51,418 nucleotides of DNA from Gammaproteobacteria bacterium (GCA_011374975.1 DRNU01000014.1:1-51418); one strand, 5' to 3'; positions 1 to 9,458 are shown, counted from the first letter of the stretch. Notes: generated by a model not told the origin, from the sequence alone. Numbers and translations are program-made.

Positions 1-324
1 ACCGCCCTCCTCTGCTTCCATATCCGCACGCCGCAGCTGCTGAACCATCATTTCCGCCAGCCCCAGCCCCTGCTTTTTACTCATATCGAGCGCCAGTTGC
101 TGGTCATACATGGACTGGTAGGTTTTGGTCTGCTCGCTGTCCATCAACCCCTCGCCCAGACCGGCATCGCGCATGCTCTTCAGCATCATCTGGATGAACA
201 GCGCCTCGAACTGGCCGGCAACCTCACGTAAAGTTTCCTCGCTGTTGTCATTGGCACGGCCACGCAGTTCGGCAAGACCCTTGAAGTCAGTGTAGACGTC
301 GGTATGCAGAACGGGGGATGTCAT
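1..324 (-). CDS. flgJ: Flagellar rod assembly protein FlgJ, N-terminal part (runs off the window)
   Basis: This is a partial gene: 108 codons read in from an ATG at 324 and the rest lies beyond base 1. The visible part is the FlgJ rod-binding domain. It shows the family pattern of a helix with FEALFIQMMLKSMRDAG followed by a YQSMYDQQLALDMS stretch. In the family this domain caps the growing rod in the periplasm; many members add a C-terminal muramidase domain, which cannot be judged here. A CAGGA Shine-Dalgarno precedes the ATG, 13 bp after the flgI stop, so it is the last visible gene of the flgBCDEFGHIJ operon. Confidence 0.93.
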   Translation of the reverse strand, partial: MTSPVLHTDVYTDFKGLAELRGRANDNSEETLREVAGQFEALFIQMMLKSMRDAGLGEGLMDSEQTKTYQSMYDQQLALDMSKKQGLGLAEMMVQQLRRADMEAEEGG

Positions 325-337
325 GCCACTGTCCTGC

Positions 338-1438
338 CTAGATAACCATCAGCTCTGCGCGCAGGGCGCCGGCCTGTTTCAGGGCCTGGAGTATCGACAC
401 AATATCCGCGGGGGTGGCGCCGACACGGTTCACGCCGTCGACAATATCCTGCAGGGTGATATTGGGTTGCAGCATGAAGGTATGGTTGCCCTTCAGGCCG
501 ATATCAATATCGCTCTGGTCGGTGACCGCGGTGCGGCCACGCCTGGCAAAGGCGCCCGGCTGGCTGACCTGCTGGTTCTCGGTAATGGTTACCACCAGCG
601 TGCCGTGCGATACCGCGGCCGGCAGTATCTTCACCCTCGCGCCGATGACCACGGTACCGGTACGGGAGTTGATGACCACGCGCGCCGCCGCCTCACCCGG
701 CTCGACGGAAATATTTTCCACCAGCGAGGCGAAGGCAACGCGCTGTGAGGCATCACGCGGGGCGCTGACCCGGATCGATACCGAGTCCATCGGCATGGCA
801 ATGCCGGGGCCTACAGTTTCGTTGATGGCATTGGCCAGCCGGTTGGCGGTGGTAAAGTCAGAGCGATTCAGGTTCAGGGTAATAAAATCGCCTTGCAGGA
901 AGGGATTGTTCACCACCCGCTCCACCGTGGCGCCGTTCGGAATGGTGCCGACACTGGGTACATTGACGGTAATACTCGAGCCGTCGGAACCCTGCGCATT
1001 CAGGCCACTCACCAGCAGATCGCCCTGGGCCATGGCATAGACCCGTCCATCGGCACCCTTGAGTGGCGCCATTAACAGGGCGCCGCCACGCAGGCTCTTG
1101 GCGTTACCAATAGAAGACACAGTGACATCGATGGTCTGCCCGACCTTGGCAAATGCAGGTAATCTGGCGTGTATGGATACAGCGGCGACATTCTTCAGCT
1201 GCGGCGTGGTGCCCGGCGGCAGGGTAATACCGAACTGCTTCAACATGTTCTGCAAACTCTGCACGGTAAACGGCGTCTGGCTGGTCTGGTCACCGCTGCC
1301 GTCGAGACCGACCACCAGCCCGTAACCGACCAGCTGGTTTTCCCGCACCCCGGCCAGGTGGGTCAGATCCTTGATACGCTCCGCCCATGCCGTGTTGGCA
1401 AGAACACACAGTGACACCAATAAAAACAGTTTACGCAT
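338..1438 (-). CDS. flgI: Flagellar P-ring protein FlgI
   Basis: FlgI forms the periplasmic P ring, the peptidoglycan-level bushing of the flagellar rod. The 366-aa product has the usual family length and starts with a clear Sec signal peptide ending in NTAWA. Early family motifs are present ([25 protein letters not shown]... in pattern), and the C-terminal [19 protein letters not shown] region is typical. The reading frame is open further upstream to 1474, but that would put 12 residues before the signal peptide and overlap flgH. The ATG at 1438 is therefore preferred. It lies between flgH and flgJ in the operon. Confidence 0.96.
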   Translation of the reverse strand: MRKLFLLVSLCVLANTAWAERIKDLTHLAGVRENQLVGYGLVVGLDGSGDQTSQTPFTVQSLQNMLKQFGITLPPGTTPQLKNVAAVSIHARLPAFAKVGQTIDVTVSSIGNAKSLRGGALLMAPLKGADGRVYAMAQGDLLVSGLNAQGSDGSSITVNVPSVGTIPNGATVERVVNNPFLQGDFITLNLNRSDFTTANRLANAINETVGPGIAMPMDSVSIRVSAPRDASQRVAFASLVENISVEPGEAAARVVINSRTGTVVIGARVKILPAAVSHGTLVVTITENQQVSQPGAFARRGRTAVTDQSDIDIGLKGNHTFMLQPNITLQDIVDGVNRVGATPADIVSILQALKQAGALRAELMVI

Positions 1439-1461
1439 GATAGTTTGCTGCCCCGCTGTGC

Positions 1462-2187
1462 CTAGAACGGCCATACCGGATGATTGAAGAAACGCGCCAG
1501 CCAGCCCATCTGGTTGGCCTCGGCCAGTGCACCCCGACCACTGTAGGTAATGCGCGCATCACCGATCTGGGTAGACAGTATTCTGTTATTGGTACCGACG
1601 TCCTGCGGACGCACGATGCCGGAAATCTGGATAAATTCCTCACCCTGGTTCAGGGTCAGCCATTTCTCGCCGCGCACCACCAGGTTGCCGTTCGGCAACA
1701 CGTCGGCAATGGTGACCGTGATCTCGCCCGTGAGGCTGTTGCTCTGGCTGGAATCCGCGGTACCCTCGAAGGCGCGCTCCGCGTTCAGGTTCTGCTGCAG
1801 GTTGTTGTTACGGTTGGAATCCAGCGGAATCAGCCCCGGCAGGTTGAACTGCGGCGAGGCACCGAAGAAGGTCGGGTTGGCGATGGTCGTTTCCTGGTTC
1901 TTGTCAGCCTTGGTCTTGGCTGATTTCGAAGCCGATGTCTTTTCCTGCAACACCACGGTCAGCACATCACCGATACGGCGTGCCTTGACATCCTCGAACA
2001 GGCGCACGTCACGGGACGCCTGGTAGATGGAACCGCCGACGGGGTCGACACTGGTATAGGCCTGCGGCATGGTCGGCCGGTAGTTGTCGCGCGGCGGCGG
2101 CTGCATAGTGGCACAGCCGGCGGACAGCAGCGTTAGCAGGCCTGTCAGCAACAGCCTGTGACCGGTATAGGTATATGACTTCATCAT
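1462..2187 (-). CDS. flgH: Flagellar L-ring lipoprotein FlgH
   Basis: FlgH makes the outer-membrane L ring. The 241-aa product begins with a lipoprotein signal peptide and a lipobox LSAGC about 25 residues in. This agrees with FlgH being lipidated and inserted in the outer membrane. Family features include the [14 protein letters not shown] segment, the [25 protein letters not shown] segment (pattern, split here) and the C-terminal [23 protein letters not shown] block. The gene is intact and in order between flgG and flgI. Confidence 0.96.
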   Translation of the reverse strand: MMKSYTYTGHRLLLTGLLTLLSAGCATMQPPPRDNYRPTMPQAYTSVDPVGGSIYQASRDVRLFEDVKARRIGDVLTVVLQEKTSASKSAKTKADKNQETTIANPTFFGASPQFNLPGLIPLDSNRNNNLQQNLNAERAFEGTADSSQSNSLTGEITVTIADVLPNGNLVVRGEKWLTLNQGEEFIQISGIVRPQDVGTNNRILSTQIGDARITYSGRGALAEANQMGWLARFFNHPVWPF

Positions 2188-2211
2188 GCGCTTGCCACCC
2201 CTGTATAACCG

Positions 2212-2997
2212 TTAGAGATTCTGGGTCACGAACTGCAACATGCGGTCCGTGGTCTGGATCGCCTTGGAGTTCATCTCGTAGGCACGCTGGGTCTCGATCA
2301 TGTTGACCAGCTCTTCAACGACATTGACGTTGGAGGTTTCCAGCGCACCCTGTATTACCGTGCCCAGGCCGTTCAGACCCGGCGTACCGGTGGAGGGAGA
2401 TCCGCTCGATGCAGTCTCCAGGTACAGGTTTTCACCAACTGCCTGCAAACCCGTGGGATTGATAAAATCGGCCAGCTGCACGCTGCCGACCTGGGTCGGC
2501 GCGGTACTGCCCGGCACCAGAGCCGATACCACACCGTCGGAACCGATGGTCACGGTGGTCGCATTGCTCGGCAGGGTAATGGCCGGCTGGATCACGTAGC
2601 CGCTGGAGGTGACCAGCTGCCCGGTCTCGTCCATTTTCATGGCGCCGTCACGGCTGTAGGCGAGATTGCCGTCCGGCAGCAGCACCTGCAGGAAACCGCG
2701 TCCCTGGATGGCAACATCCAGGCTGTTGTTGGTCTGCACAATGTTGCCCAGCGTCTGGATCTTCTCGGTGGCAACGGTGCGTACACCGGTACCCAGTTGC
2801 AGGCCGGTCGGCAGGCGACTGTTCTGCGACGAGAGTGCGCCGGCCTGGCGCACGTTCTGGTACAGCAGGTCCTCGAACACCGCACGGTCGCGTTTGAAAC
2901 CGTTGGTGTTGACGTTGGCAAGGTTGTTGGATATCACGCCCATGCGCATCTGCTGCGCTTCGAGACCGGTTTTCGCTACCCATAGTGCCTTGTTCAT
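2212..2997 (-). CDS. flgG: Flagellar distal rod protein FlgG
   Basis: FlgG forms the distal rod that crosses the peptidoglycan and outer membrane. The 261-aa length is standard. The N-terminal rod motif with [13 protein letters not shown] and the C-terminal helix with [21 protein letters not shown] are both intact. These two helices form the coiled-coil core of axial proteins. It sits 25 bp upstream of flgH and directly after flgF. Confidence 0.97.
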   Translation of the reverse strand: MNKALWVAKTGLEAQQMRMGVISNNLANVNTNGFKRDRAVFEDLLYQNVRQAGALSSQNSRLPTGLQLGTGVRTVATEKIQTLGNIVQTNNSLDVAIQGRGFLQVLLPDGNLAYSRDGAMKMDETGQLVTSSGYVIQPAITLPSNATTVTIGSDGVVSALVPGSTAPTQVGSVQLADFINPTGLQAVGENLYLETASSGSPSTGTPGLNGLGTVIQGALETSNVNVVEELVNMIETQRAYEMNSKAIQTTDRMLQFVTQNL

Positions 2998-3024
2998 ATC
3001 GTTACCTCGTTATTCCTGTAACCA

Positions 3025-3765
3025 CTAGCTCATATTCATGATCTGAGTGGTGCGTTCATCCATTTCCTTGGCGGTACTCATGATCTTTACCGAAATCTCG
3101 AACTGGCGCGCCAGACCGATCATGTTGACCATGGCCTCCACACCGTTCACGTTGCTGCTTTCCAGCGCGCCGCTGATCAGGCTGACATCGCTGCTGGCCG
3201 GTGCATCCGAGCCGTCACGCATGCGCAACAGGCCGTCCGCGCCTTTCTTCAGCTCTTCCGCCGGCGGTGACACCAGCTTGATACGGCCCACTTCGGACAG
3301 GGTATTGGGCTGCTGGCCCAGCGGGCGCACGCTGATCGTGCCGTCGCTGCCGATTTCCAGCTTCTGGTTTTCCGGGACCACGATGGGACCGGAATCGCCC
3401 AGCACCGGGTTCTCCGAACGCGTCATCAACTGGCCGTTGATATTGACGTGCAGGTTGCCGGCGCGCGTGTAGGCCTCGCCGCCGTCCGGCGCCTGCACCG
3501 CGATCCAGCCATTGCCGTTGACCGCCACATCCAGGGTACGGCCGGTGCGCTCCATCTGGCCCTTCTCGAAGCTGGTGCTGTTGTCCCCGGCAACCGAGTA
3601 GGCCCGGCTCTCGAAACCCGCGCCCTTGATGACACGCGGCGAGAAGGTGGCCATATCCGCCTGGAAACCCGTGGTGTTGGCGTTGGCCAGGTTGTGCGAA
3701 TTGACCGCCTGGGCACGCATGAGCTGCTTCCCCGCGTTGCCGATAACAAACAGTACCCGATCCAT
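3025..3765 (-). CDS. flgF: Flagellar proximal rod protein FlgF
   Basis: FlgF is a rod subunit of the axial protein family. At 246 aa it has the family length, with the N-terminal NSHNLANANTTGFQADMA motif and a C-terminal SSNVNGVEAMVNMI helix. It is shorter and less conserved than FlgG, as expected. Its position between flgE and flgG fits the standard gene order. Confidence 0.96.
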   Translation of the reverse strand: MDRVLFVIGNAGKQLMRAQAVNSHNLANANTTGFQADMATFSPRVIKGAGFESRAYSVAGDNSTSFEKGQMERTGRTLDVAVNGNGWIAVQAPDGGEAYTRAGNLHVNINGQLMTRSENPVLGDSGPIVVPENQKLEIGSDGTISVRPLGQQPNTLSEVGRIKLVSPPAEELKKGADGLLRMRDGSDAPASSDVSLISGALESSNVNGVEAMVNMIGLARQFEISVKIMSTAKEMDERTTQIMNMS

Positions 3766-3786
3766 AATCTCAGTCCCTGCTCAGCC

Positions 3787-4998
3787 TTAACGGATATTAA
3801 TGATGGTCTGGGTGATGGTATCCGCAGTGGTAATCACCTGGGCATTGGCCTGGAAATTACGCTGTGCGGTAATCATGTTGACCAGTTCCTCGGTGAGGTC
3901 CACGTTGGAACCTTCCAGCGCCCCGGACTCGATCAGGCCGGCGGCGCCGGTGCCCGGTGCCCCCACCAGTGGCGCCCCGGAATCGAAGGTCTCGGCCCAG
4001 CTGGTATCACCCAGCTGGCGCAGGCCCTGCGAGTTGTTGAACGTGGCAATAGCGATCTGTCCCAGTGTACGTGACTGGCCGTTGGTGAAACGCGAGGTGA
4101 TAACACCGGTGTCACTGATATCGATACCGCTCAAACGGCCGGTTGCAAAACCGTCCTGTACCAGTGCATTGACACTGAAAGGGCTGCCGAACTGGGAGGT
4201 ATTGTTGTAATCAACAGCCACGGTCATCGCTGCCGCACCACCGGAAGGAGTAAACGTCATGCTGGTGGGGCTGCCGCCGGTGATGGCACCGGTACTGTCG
4301 AAAGTAATCGTTTCACCGGCTGGCGCACCTGCATTGACCTGCGTTCCATCGACATACTGGTAGACGTCCCAGGTATTGTCAGCAGTCTTGCGGAAATACA
4401 TGGTGCTGAGGTGCGGTGACCCCAGGCTGTCGAACATGGTCAGTGATGTCGAGTTGTTATAGGAGCTGGCATCGGTCGTGCTGAAGGCTGCGGTCGGTGC
4501 CGTTGCCGAGGCATCCAGGTTGGCCTGCACATCGATGGTCGTGGTCGCTGCCGGCGCGATGTCGGAACGATCCAGTTGCAGGGGGCCGGTAGCGCCGGTG
4601 ATATTGCCGCTGGCATCCGCCTGGAAAATAGTCAGTTGCTGCTGCTGGTTGTTGACCACGAAACCGTTGCGGTCGACACCCAGCGCCCCGGCGCGGGTAT
4701 AGGCGTTGACGCCATTGTCATTCATGATAAAGAAACCCTGCCCGCTGAGCGCCAGGTCCAGGTTGTTATCGGTAAAACCGATATTGCCCTGGGTAAACTG
4801 CTGCGAGACCGAGGACACCCGCACACCGGTACCGATGGCGTTGGCGGTGACGCCCAGGTTCGAGGTTGCGAAAATATCCGAGAACTCGGCACGCGACTCC
4901 TTGAAGCCCGTGGTGCCGGCGTTGGCCACGTTGTTACCGATAATCCGCAATTCCGCGGACGCTGCGTTCAAACCACTGAGTGCTGTACGAAACGGCAT
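3787..4998 (-). CDS. flgE: Flagellar hook protein FlgE
   Basis: FlgE polymerises into the hook that couples the rod to the filament. The 403-aa protein has the N-terminal axial motif IIGNNVANAGTTGFKESRAE, a variable Ser/Thr/Ala-rich middle that forms the outer hook domains, and the C-terminal SNVDLTEELVNMITAQRNFQ helix. An AAGGAGATATA ribosome site precedes the ATG at 4998. The gene is intact and follows the hook-cap gene flgD. Confidence 0.97.
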   Translation of the reverse strand: MPFRTALSGLNAASAELRIIGNNVANAGTTGFKESRAEFSDIFATSNLGVTANAIGTGVRVSSVSQQFTQGNIGFTDNNLDLALSGQGFFIMNDNGVNAYTRAGALGVDRNGFVVNNQQQQLTIFQADASGNITGATGPLQLDRSDIAPAATTTIDVQANLDASATAPTAAFSTTDASSYNNSTSLTMFDSLGSPHLSTMYFRKTADNTWDVYQYVDGTQVNAGAPAGETITFDSTGAITGGSPTSMTFTPSGGAAAMTVAVDYNNTSQFGSPFSVNALVQDGFATGRLSGIDISDTGVITSRFTNGQSRTLGQIAIATFNNSQGLRQLGDTSWAETFDSGAPLVGAPGTGAAGLIESGALEGSNVDLTEELVNMITAQRNFQANAQVITTADTITQTIINIR

Positions 4999-5023
4999 GT
5001 TATATCTCCTTCAGACAGACGGT

Positions 5024-5695
5024 TTACAGGATCTGCCGGACTTCCTTGAAGTCCAGCGCGCCGATACCGTCAAGATCCAGCAACAGCCCACCGCTGTTGC
5101 TCAATGTCACACTGCGAACTTCCGAGACGAGCAGGGTTTCGACGGCTTCATAGTTCCCGTCGATACTCGCCTCGGCACTTACGAAATAGGCGCCGGGCCC
5201 GGCAAAGGTGCCGTCATTTTTAAGGCCGTCCCACTGGAACGAGACAGCGCCCGAGGTCTGTGCGCCCAGCTCCAGCCGGCGCACCACCTGGCCGGCCTGG
5301 TCATAGACATTGACCACCACCTCGCCACTGGCTGCCGGCAGTTCCACGTTGCCGCGGATGGTGCCACCTTCGGCCAGTGCAGCCACGCCGGTCGGCGCCA
5401 GCACCTGGCGTCCCACCAGGTTGGTCGCCTGCAGGGCCTGGTTCGATACCAGCGACTCGCTGAGCTGCGAGAATCCCTCGTTCAGGTCGCCGATGCCTTC
5501 CACGGCGGAAAACTGTGCAATCTGCGACAGGAAATCCCCGTTCTCCATTGGCTTGAACGGGTCCTGGTTCTGCAGCTGGGTTGTCATCAGCTTGAGGAAA
5601 TCCTGCTGCCCCAGCGCCTTGTCAGACGTTTTGGCATTCAGGTCCTGTACGGTGCGGAAATCAATTCCCTGGGTACTGTTCTGTGTATCAATCAT
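5024..5695 (-). CDS. flgD: Flagellar hook-cap protein FlgD
   Basis: FlgD is the scaffold that caps the growing hook and is then discarded. The 223-aa product has the N-terminal FlgD signature (LGQQDFLKLMTTQLQNQDP, then MENGDFLSQIAQFS). It also has the C-terminal Tudor/FnIII-like region with VYDQAGQVVRRLELG and FQWDGLKNDG. It lies between flgC and flgE as in other gammaproteobacteria. Confidence 0.96.
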   Translation of the reverse strand: MIDTQNSTQGIDFRTVQDLNAKTSDKALGQQDFLKLMTTQLQNQDPFKPMENGDFLSQIAQFSAVEGIGDLNEGFSQLSESLVSNQALQATNLVGRQVLAPTGVAALAEGGTIRGNVELPAASGEVVVNVYDQAGQVVRRLELGAQTSGAVSFQWDGLKNDGTFAGPGAYFVSAEASIDGNYEAVETLLVSEVRSVTLSNSGGLLLDLDGIGALDFKEVRQIL

Positions 5696-5717
5696 TGGAC
5701 TGTCCCGGTCAACTTAC

Positions 5718-6131
5718 TCACTGCCCCATCCGGAGCGTGGCAAGCATCATCTGTTTGGAAGCATTGAGAACTTCAACACTGCTCTGGTAGGAGCGTGAAG
5801 CGGAAATCATGTTGGCCATTTCATCGACCACGTTGACGTTGGGGAGGAACACATAGCCGTTCTCGTCCGCCAGCGGGTTATTCGGCTGGTACTGCTGCTC
5901 CAGCTTGCGCTGGTCTTCATAGATACCGGTAACCTCTACCCCCATACCCGGGGAATTCCCGTGCAGCGACTGCATCACGGCGGAGAACACCGGGTTACGG
6001 GCGCGGTAGGTATCTTCTTCCCTGCCGCCCACACTCTGTGCATTGGCGAGGTTGCTGGAGGTCACGTTGAGGCGCACGCTCTGTGCGCTCATGGAGGAGC
6101 CGGCAATATCAAATACATCCAGTAAAGACAT
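5718..6131 (-). CDS. flgC: Flagellar proximal rod protein FlgC
   Basis: FlgC is a 137-aa proximal rod subunit. The N-terminal LNVTSSNLANAQ motif and C-terminal VNVVDEMANMISASRSYQSS helix are characteristic. It starts 3 bp after the flgB stop, so the two are almost certainly translated together. Confidence 0.96.
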   Translation of the reverse strand: MSLLDVFDIAGSSMSAQSVRLNVTSSNLANAQSVGGREEDTYRARNPVFSAVMQSLHGNSPGMGVEVTGIYEDQRKLEQQYQPNNPLADENGYVFLPNVNVVDEMANMISASRSYQSSVEVLNASKQMMLATLRMGQ

Positions 6132-6134
6132 CTA

Positions 6135-6530
6135 TCATTCTCCCTTGAGCGCCAGCTTCAGACCCTTGAACTTGCCGTTCAGGAAGGTCAGTGTCGACTG
6201 GTAGCGCATTGCGTTCTTGGTGAATTCGGTCGTTTCCACCTGGGTATCAACAGTATTGCCATCCATGGATGGCTGGTTGGGGGTGCGATACAGCAGTTTC
6301 GCCCCGGACAAGCCGGCGGACGGGCCGCTGAGATGCGCACCCTGCGTGGTCTTCAGGCTGAGTTGCCGGCCACCGGCCTTCGCCAGCACCGAACGGAAGT
6401 CGACATCGCGTGCCTTGTAGCCCGGGGTATCGGCATTGGCAATGTTGGAAGCCAGCACTGTGGAACGCCGGGCATAAAGACCCAGGTCCTTTGGCAGATT
6501 TCCCAACGCTTTGTCAAAACTGATGGCCAT
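6135..6530 (-). CDS. flgB: Flagellar proximal rod protein FlgB
   Basis: FlgB is the first gene of the hook/basal-body operon and encodes a 131-aa rod subunit. The conserved VLASNIANADTPGYKARDVDF motif is visible in pattern near residues 27-47, and a QSTLTFLNGKFKGLKLAL helix ends the protein. A strong AGGAGG Shine-Dalgarno lies 6-7 bases before the ATG. A perfect sigma-54 site lies about 36-52 bp upstream of the ATG (listed separately). Confidence 0.97.
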   Translation of the reverse strand: MAISFDKALGNLPKDLGLYARRSTVLASNIANADTPGYKARDVDFRSVLAKAGGRQLSLKTTQGAHLSGPSAGLSGAKLLYRTPNQPSMDGNTVDTQVETTEFTKNAMRYQSTLTFLNGKFKGLKLALKGE

Positions 6531-6565
6531 TACGCCTCCTGCAATTCAACACTTGCATGAGACAG

Positions 6566-6582
6566 AGCAACCCTCGTGCCAA
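6566..6582 (-). promoter_or_regulatory. Sigma-54 (-24/-12) promoter of the flgB operon
   Basis: On the minus strand this reads TTGGCACGAGGGTTGCT, a full match to the RpoN consensus TGGCACG-N4-TTGCW. The -12 GC lies about 36 bp before the flgB ATG, giving a leader of roughly 25 nt. RpoN-dependent hook/basal-body operons are normal in Vibrio and Pseudomonas, where an FlrC/FleR-type activator is needed. Confidence 0.93.
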
Positions 6583-6687
6583 CTGGAGTTATTGCTGGAA
6601 AATCATTCGCTTGAAGAAATCAAACAGGGGTGGAACGGTTGCCGGCGGCAAACATTGACCGGCAGGCGGCAAGCTTTGCGGGGCGGG

Positions 6688-7533
6688 TCAGGCTTTTTTC
6701 CGGTACACCACGCCCGGGTTGCAGCGCACCATATCGAAAGCATCCGAATACTGCGTGATGGCCTCGGCCGCACCCAGCAGCAGGTAGCCGCCCGGGTTGA
6801 GGATAGCGGCCATACGCCTGATGATGTCGACCTTTGATTCCGAGGAAAAATAGATCAGTACATTGCGACAGAAGATCACGTCAAAACGCCCCAGCGCGGC
6901 GTAACTGCTCAACAGGTTGCCCTGTGTAAAGCGCACCCGTTTGCGAATATCCGCGCGTATCTGCCAGCGTTCTTCCCAGTGTTTCGTATCCTTCTCAAAA
7001 TAACGATCGCGGACATCCGCCGGCAAACCGCGCGCCAGTGCTATGGGATCGTAGTAACCCTCTTTGGCTTCCGCCAGTACCGCCGGTGAGATATCGGTCG
7101 CGATAATCTGCGCATCGGAAATGGAACCCGGATTTTTCGCCAGATAATCCTGCACGGTCATACTGATTGAATAGGGTTCCTGGCCGGTGGAGCAGGCCGC
7201 CGACCAGATTCGCGGCGTGCGTTGCCGACGTTCGGCGCATTCCGGGAGAATGATTTCGGACAGTATCTTGAACGGGTGGTTGTCACGGAACCATAAGGTC
7301 TCGTTGGTAGTCATGGCCTCGACCACGCGCTCGCGCATGGCGCCGCCGGAACGTTCCCGGCGCAGTTGCGCGACCAGCTCACCCAGCGACTTCACACCGG
7401 CCTCACTGACCATGCGCCCCAGCCGGCTCTGTACCAGGTAGTGCTTGTTGTCACCCAGCAGAATACCGCAGGCGTCTTCGAGGAACTGGCGAAAAGCTTC
7501 GTAATCGTCAGCGTTTATGCGTGCCAGTGGCAA
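6688..7533 (-). CDS. cheR: Chemotaxis protein methyltransferase CheR
   Basis: CheR uses S-adenosylmethionine to methylate glutamates of chemoreceptors. The 281-aa protein has the small N-terminal helical domain (to about residue 80), then the Rossmann-type methyltransferase domain with the motif I region WSAACSTGQEPYS. It also carries a DVIFCRNVLIYF block and the closing LLLGAAEAI segment. It follows cheV by 59 bp on the same strand, so they are probably cotranscribed. The flgB promoter lies downstream, between cheR and flgB. Confidence 0.96.
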   Translation of the reverse strand: MPLARINADDYEAFRQFLEDACGILLGDNKHYLVQSRLGRMVSEAGVKSLGELVAQLRRERSGGAMRERVVEAMTTNETLWFRDNHPFKILSEIILPECAERRQRTPRIWSAACSTGQEPYSISMTVQDYLAKNPGSISDAQIIATDISPAVLAEAKEGYYDPIALARGLPADVRDRYFEKDTKHWEERWQIRADIRKRVRFTQGNLLSSYAALGRFDVIFCRNVLIYFSSESKVDIIRRMAAILNPGGYLLLGAAEAITQYSDAFDMVRCNPGVVYRKKA

Positions 7534-7592
7534 ACCATGAATTCCTTGTCTGTCGGTCGGACGATGCCGTCAGGCACGGTACGGCATTATAA

Positions 7593-8546
7593 TCACGCCG
7601 CGTGGGCATCCTGCCAGCGTTTCAGCCGGTTCAGTACGGTCTTGGCCAGTACATCCGGCTGGAACTTGGCGATGAAATCATCGGCACCCACCTTCTCTAC
7701 CATAGCGTTATTGAACACGCCGCTGAGAGAGGTATGCAGCAGAATATGCAGGTCGCTCATGCGCGGGTCATTGCGCACTTCCGTGGTAAAGGTATAACCG
7801 TCCATCTCCGGCATTTCAATATCGGAAATCACCATGAACAGGCGTTCGTGCAGGTCCAGTCCGTTTTCTTCATCCGCCCAGCCCTTGAGCATGTCCAGTG
7901 CCTGCCGGCCGTCGTTGGCGATGACACACTCGATACCCAGCTGCGAGAGTGTGCGCTTGATCTGGTTGCGCGCCACCGAGGAGTCATCGGCCACCAGCAC
8001 TACCGGTTGCCGCTTGCCGTCTTCGCCCGCCGAAGCTTCATCGATGAATTCCTGGGAGACTTCCTCGTTCCAGCCGATCACCTCGGCCAGCACTTTCTCC
8101 ACGTCGATAATTTCCACCAGCTCGTTGTCCACTTTGCAGACAGCGGTCAGGTAATTATCGTCACCCATGCCCTTGGGCGGCGGCAGTATCTCTTCCCAGT
8201 TCATATTAATGATGCGGTCCACACCGCCGACCAGGAAACCCTGTACATACTGGTTGTACTCGGTAACCACCACGAACTTCTCTTCCGGCTTGTCGAGGCC
8301 GCGGCCGCCGATCGCCTTGCTGAGATCCATCACCGTGACCATGCGCCCGCGCATGTTGGCAACCCCGTGCACCACGGCATGGGAATCCGGGATATGAGTC
8401 AGGGGCGGACACTGGATGACCTCTTGCACCTTGAACACATTGATACCGAATAGCTGTTTGCCGTCCAGGCGGAACAGTAACAATTCCAGCCGGTTGTGAC
8501 CGGCCAGCTGGGTACGCATGTCTACACTGGCCAAAACGCCGCTCAT
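7593..8546 (-). CDS. cheV: Chemotaxis coupling protein CheV (CheW-receiver fusion)
   Basis: CheV couples receptors to CheA through a CheW-like domain and tunes the response through a phosphorylatable receiver domain. The 317-aa protein shows the CheW part from about residues 15 to 165, then a receiver domain with the acidic pair in VADDSSVARNQIKRTL and the phospho-acceptor Asp in MVISDIEMPEMDGY. A GGGAG ribosome site precedes the ATG. A sigma-28 site lies 41-67 bp upstream. Confidence 0.95.
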   Translation of the reverse strand: MSGVLASVDMRTQLAGHNRLELLLFRLDGKQLFGINVFKVQEVIQCPPLTHIPDSHAVVHGVANMRGRMVTVMDLSKAIGGRGLDKPEEKFVVVTEYNQYVQGFLVGGVDRIINMNWEEILPPPKGMGDDNYLTAVCKVDNELVEIIDVEKVLAEVIGWNEEVSQEFIDEASAGEDGKRQPVVLVADDSSVARNQIKRTLSQLGIECVIANDGRQALDMLKGWADEENGLDLHERLFMVISDIEMPEMDGYTFTTEVRNDPRMSDLHILLHTSLSGVFNNAMVEKVGADDFIAKFQPDVLAKTVLNRLKRWQDAHAA

Positions 8547-8586
8547 GGCACTACTCCCTTGTGTGGTTTGGCAATTTCATGCCGGG

Positions 8587-8613
8587 CTATCGGCGTTAGT
8601 GGGTGAAGCTTGA
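8587..8613 (-). promoter_or_regulatory. Sigma-28 (FliA) promoter of cheV-cheR
   Basis: On the minus strand the -35 element is TCAAGCTT (8613-8606) and the -10 element is GCCGATAG (8594-8587), with an 11-bp spacer. The consensus is TAAAGTTT-N11-GCCGATAA, so 13 of 16 positions match with exact spacing. The predicted start is near 8580, giving a leader of about 34 nt to the cheV ATG. It lies back to back with the flgA sigma-54 site. Confidence 0.82.
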
Positions 8614-8626
8614 CCCTCTGCCGGGG

Positions 8627-8643
8627 ATGGCACGCCAATTGCA
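8627..8643 (+). promoter_or_regulatory. Sigma-54 (-24/-12) promoter of flgA
   Basis: The sequence ATGGCACGCCAATTGCA matches TGGCACG-N4-TTGCW exactly. The expected transcription start is near 8654, 27 nt before the flgA ATG at 8681. This excludes the in-frame upstream start at 8603, which would lie before the promoter. Confidence 0.92.
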
Positions 8644-8680
8644 ATTTTCCCGGGCAGGTACTGATCCAGGAACTGATACC

Positions 8681-9409
8681 ATGCGAGACAAAATCGAAAT
8701 ATCCAGTCTTTTTATACTGTTAGTCATGATCGTCGCGCATCCGGCGCAAACCCTTGCCGCCGGCCCGGCAACCCAGTGGCAAGACCATGCCGCCATCCGC
8801 GCTGCCGCCCAGTCATTTCTCGATGCGTACAGCGCCAACCAGCACGAAGGCCGCAGCGAAGTGCGGCTCGGCAGTCTCGATTCAAGGCTGCGGGTCAAAG
8901 CCTGCAAGGCACCGCTGGAAGCCTTCATGTCTCCGGGAGGACGCACGATGGGCAACACCACGGTCGGTGTACGCTGCCCGGACGTGGGTGGCTGGAGCCT
9001 CTATGTGGCCGCCCGTATTGACGTATTCGGCCCGGTGCTCACTGCCCGCCAGCCACTGGCGCGCGGCACCCGCATTCAGCCCGGCGACCTGGAACTGGTG
9101 GAACGCAACCTGTCCAGCCTGCCCTACGGCTATTACTCCGATATACAGTCCATCACCGGCCAGGTTGCCAAACGCACCATCAAAACCGCCACCGTCATCA
9201 CCCCCCAGCTGCTGCAGCCGCCGCGGCTCATCAAGCGCGGCCAGCGCGTGACGCTGATCGCCGAAACCGGCCCGCTCAAGATACGCAGCAGAGGCACAGC
9301 CATGAGCGACGGCAAGTCCGGCGACCTGATCCGGGTGAAATCCGTGAACTCGAGCCGAATCGTCGACGGCATCGTCATTTCGGAGGGCGTCGTAAAAGTG
9401 ACGCTTTAG
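8681..9409 (+). CDS. flgA: Flagellar P-ring assembly chaperone FlgA
   Basis: FlgA is the periplasmic chaperone that helps FlgI polymerise into the P ring. The product is 242 aa with a Sec signal peptide ending HPAQTLA. It is followed by the SAF-type domain with the family features ARQPLARGTRIQPGDLELVERN and the C-terminal GDLIRVKSVNSSRIVDGIV segment. The frame is open back to 8603, but the ATG at 8681 has an AGGA ribosome site, gives the signal peptide at the N-terminus and lies after the sigma-54 promoter. Transcribed divergently from cheV. Confidence 0.94.
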   Translation: MRDKIEISSLFILLVMIVAHPAQTLAAGPATQWQDHAAIRAAAQSFLDAYSANQHEGRSEVRLGSLDSRLRVKACKAPLEAFMSPGGRTMGNTTVGVRCPDVGGWSLYVAARIDVFGPVLTARQPLARGTRIQPGDLELVERNLSSLPYGYYSDIQSITGQVAKRTIKTATVITPQLLQPPRLIKRGQRVTLIAETGPLKIRSRGTAMSDGKSGDLIRVKSVNSSRIVDGIVISEGVVKVTL

Positions 9410-9431
9410 TGACACTCCGTCAAAAAGAGCC

Positions 9432-9458
9432 TAAAGTTATTGAAAGCAGTGACGATAT
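9432..9458 (+). promoter_or_regulatory. Sigma-28 (FliA) promoter of flgM-flgN
   Basis: TAAAGTTA (9432-9439), an 11-bp spacer and GACGATAT (9451-9458) match TAAAGTTT-N11-GCCGATAA at 13 of 16 positions with exact spacing. The predicted start near 9465 gives a leader of about 35 nt. FliA-driven flgM is the classical feedback loop, since FlgM binds and inhibits FliA. Confidence 0.85.

Noticed and set aside
8568-8586. Sigma-54-like site for cheV on the minus strand (CCGGCATGAAATTGCC)
   Set aside because: The spacing between the GG and GC elements is 9 instead of 10 bases, and a well-matched sigma-28 site lies beside it.
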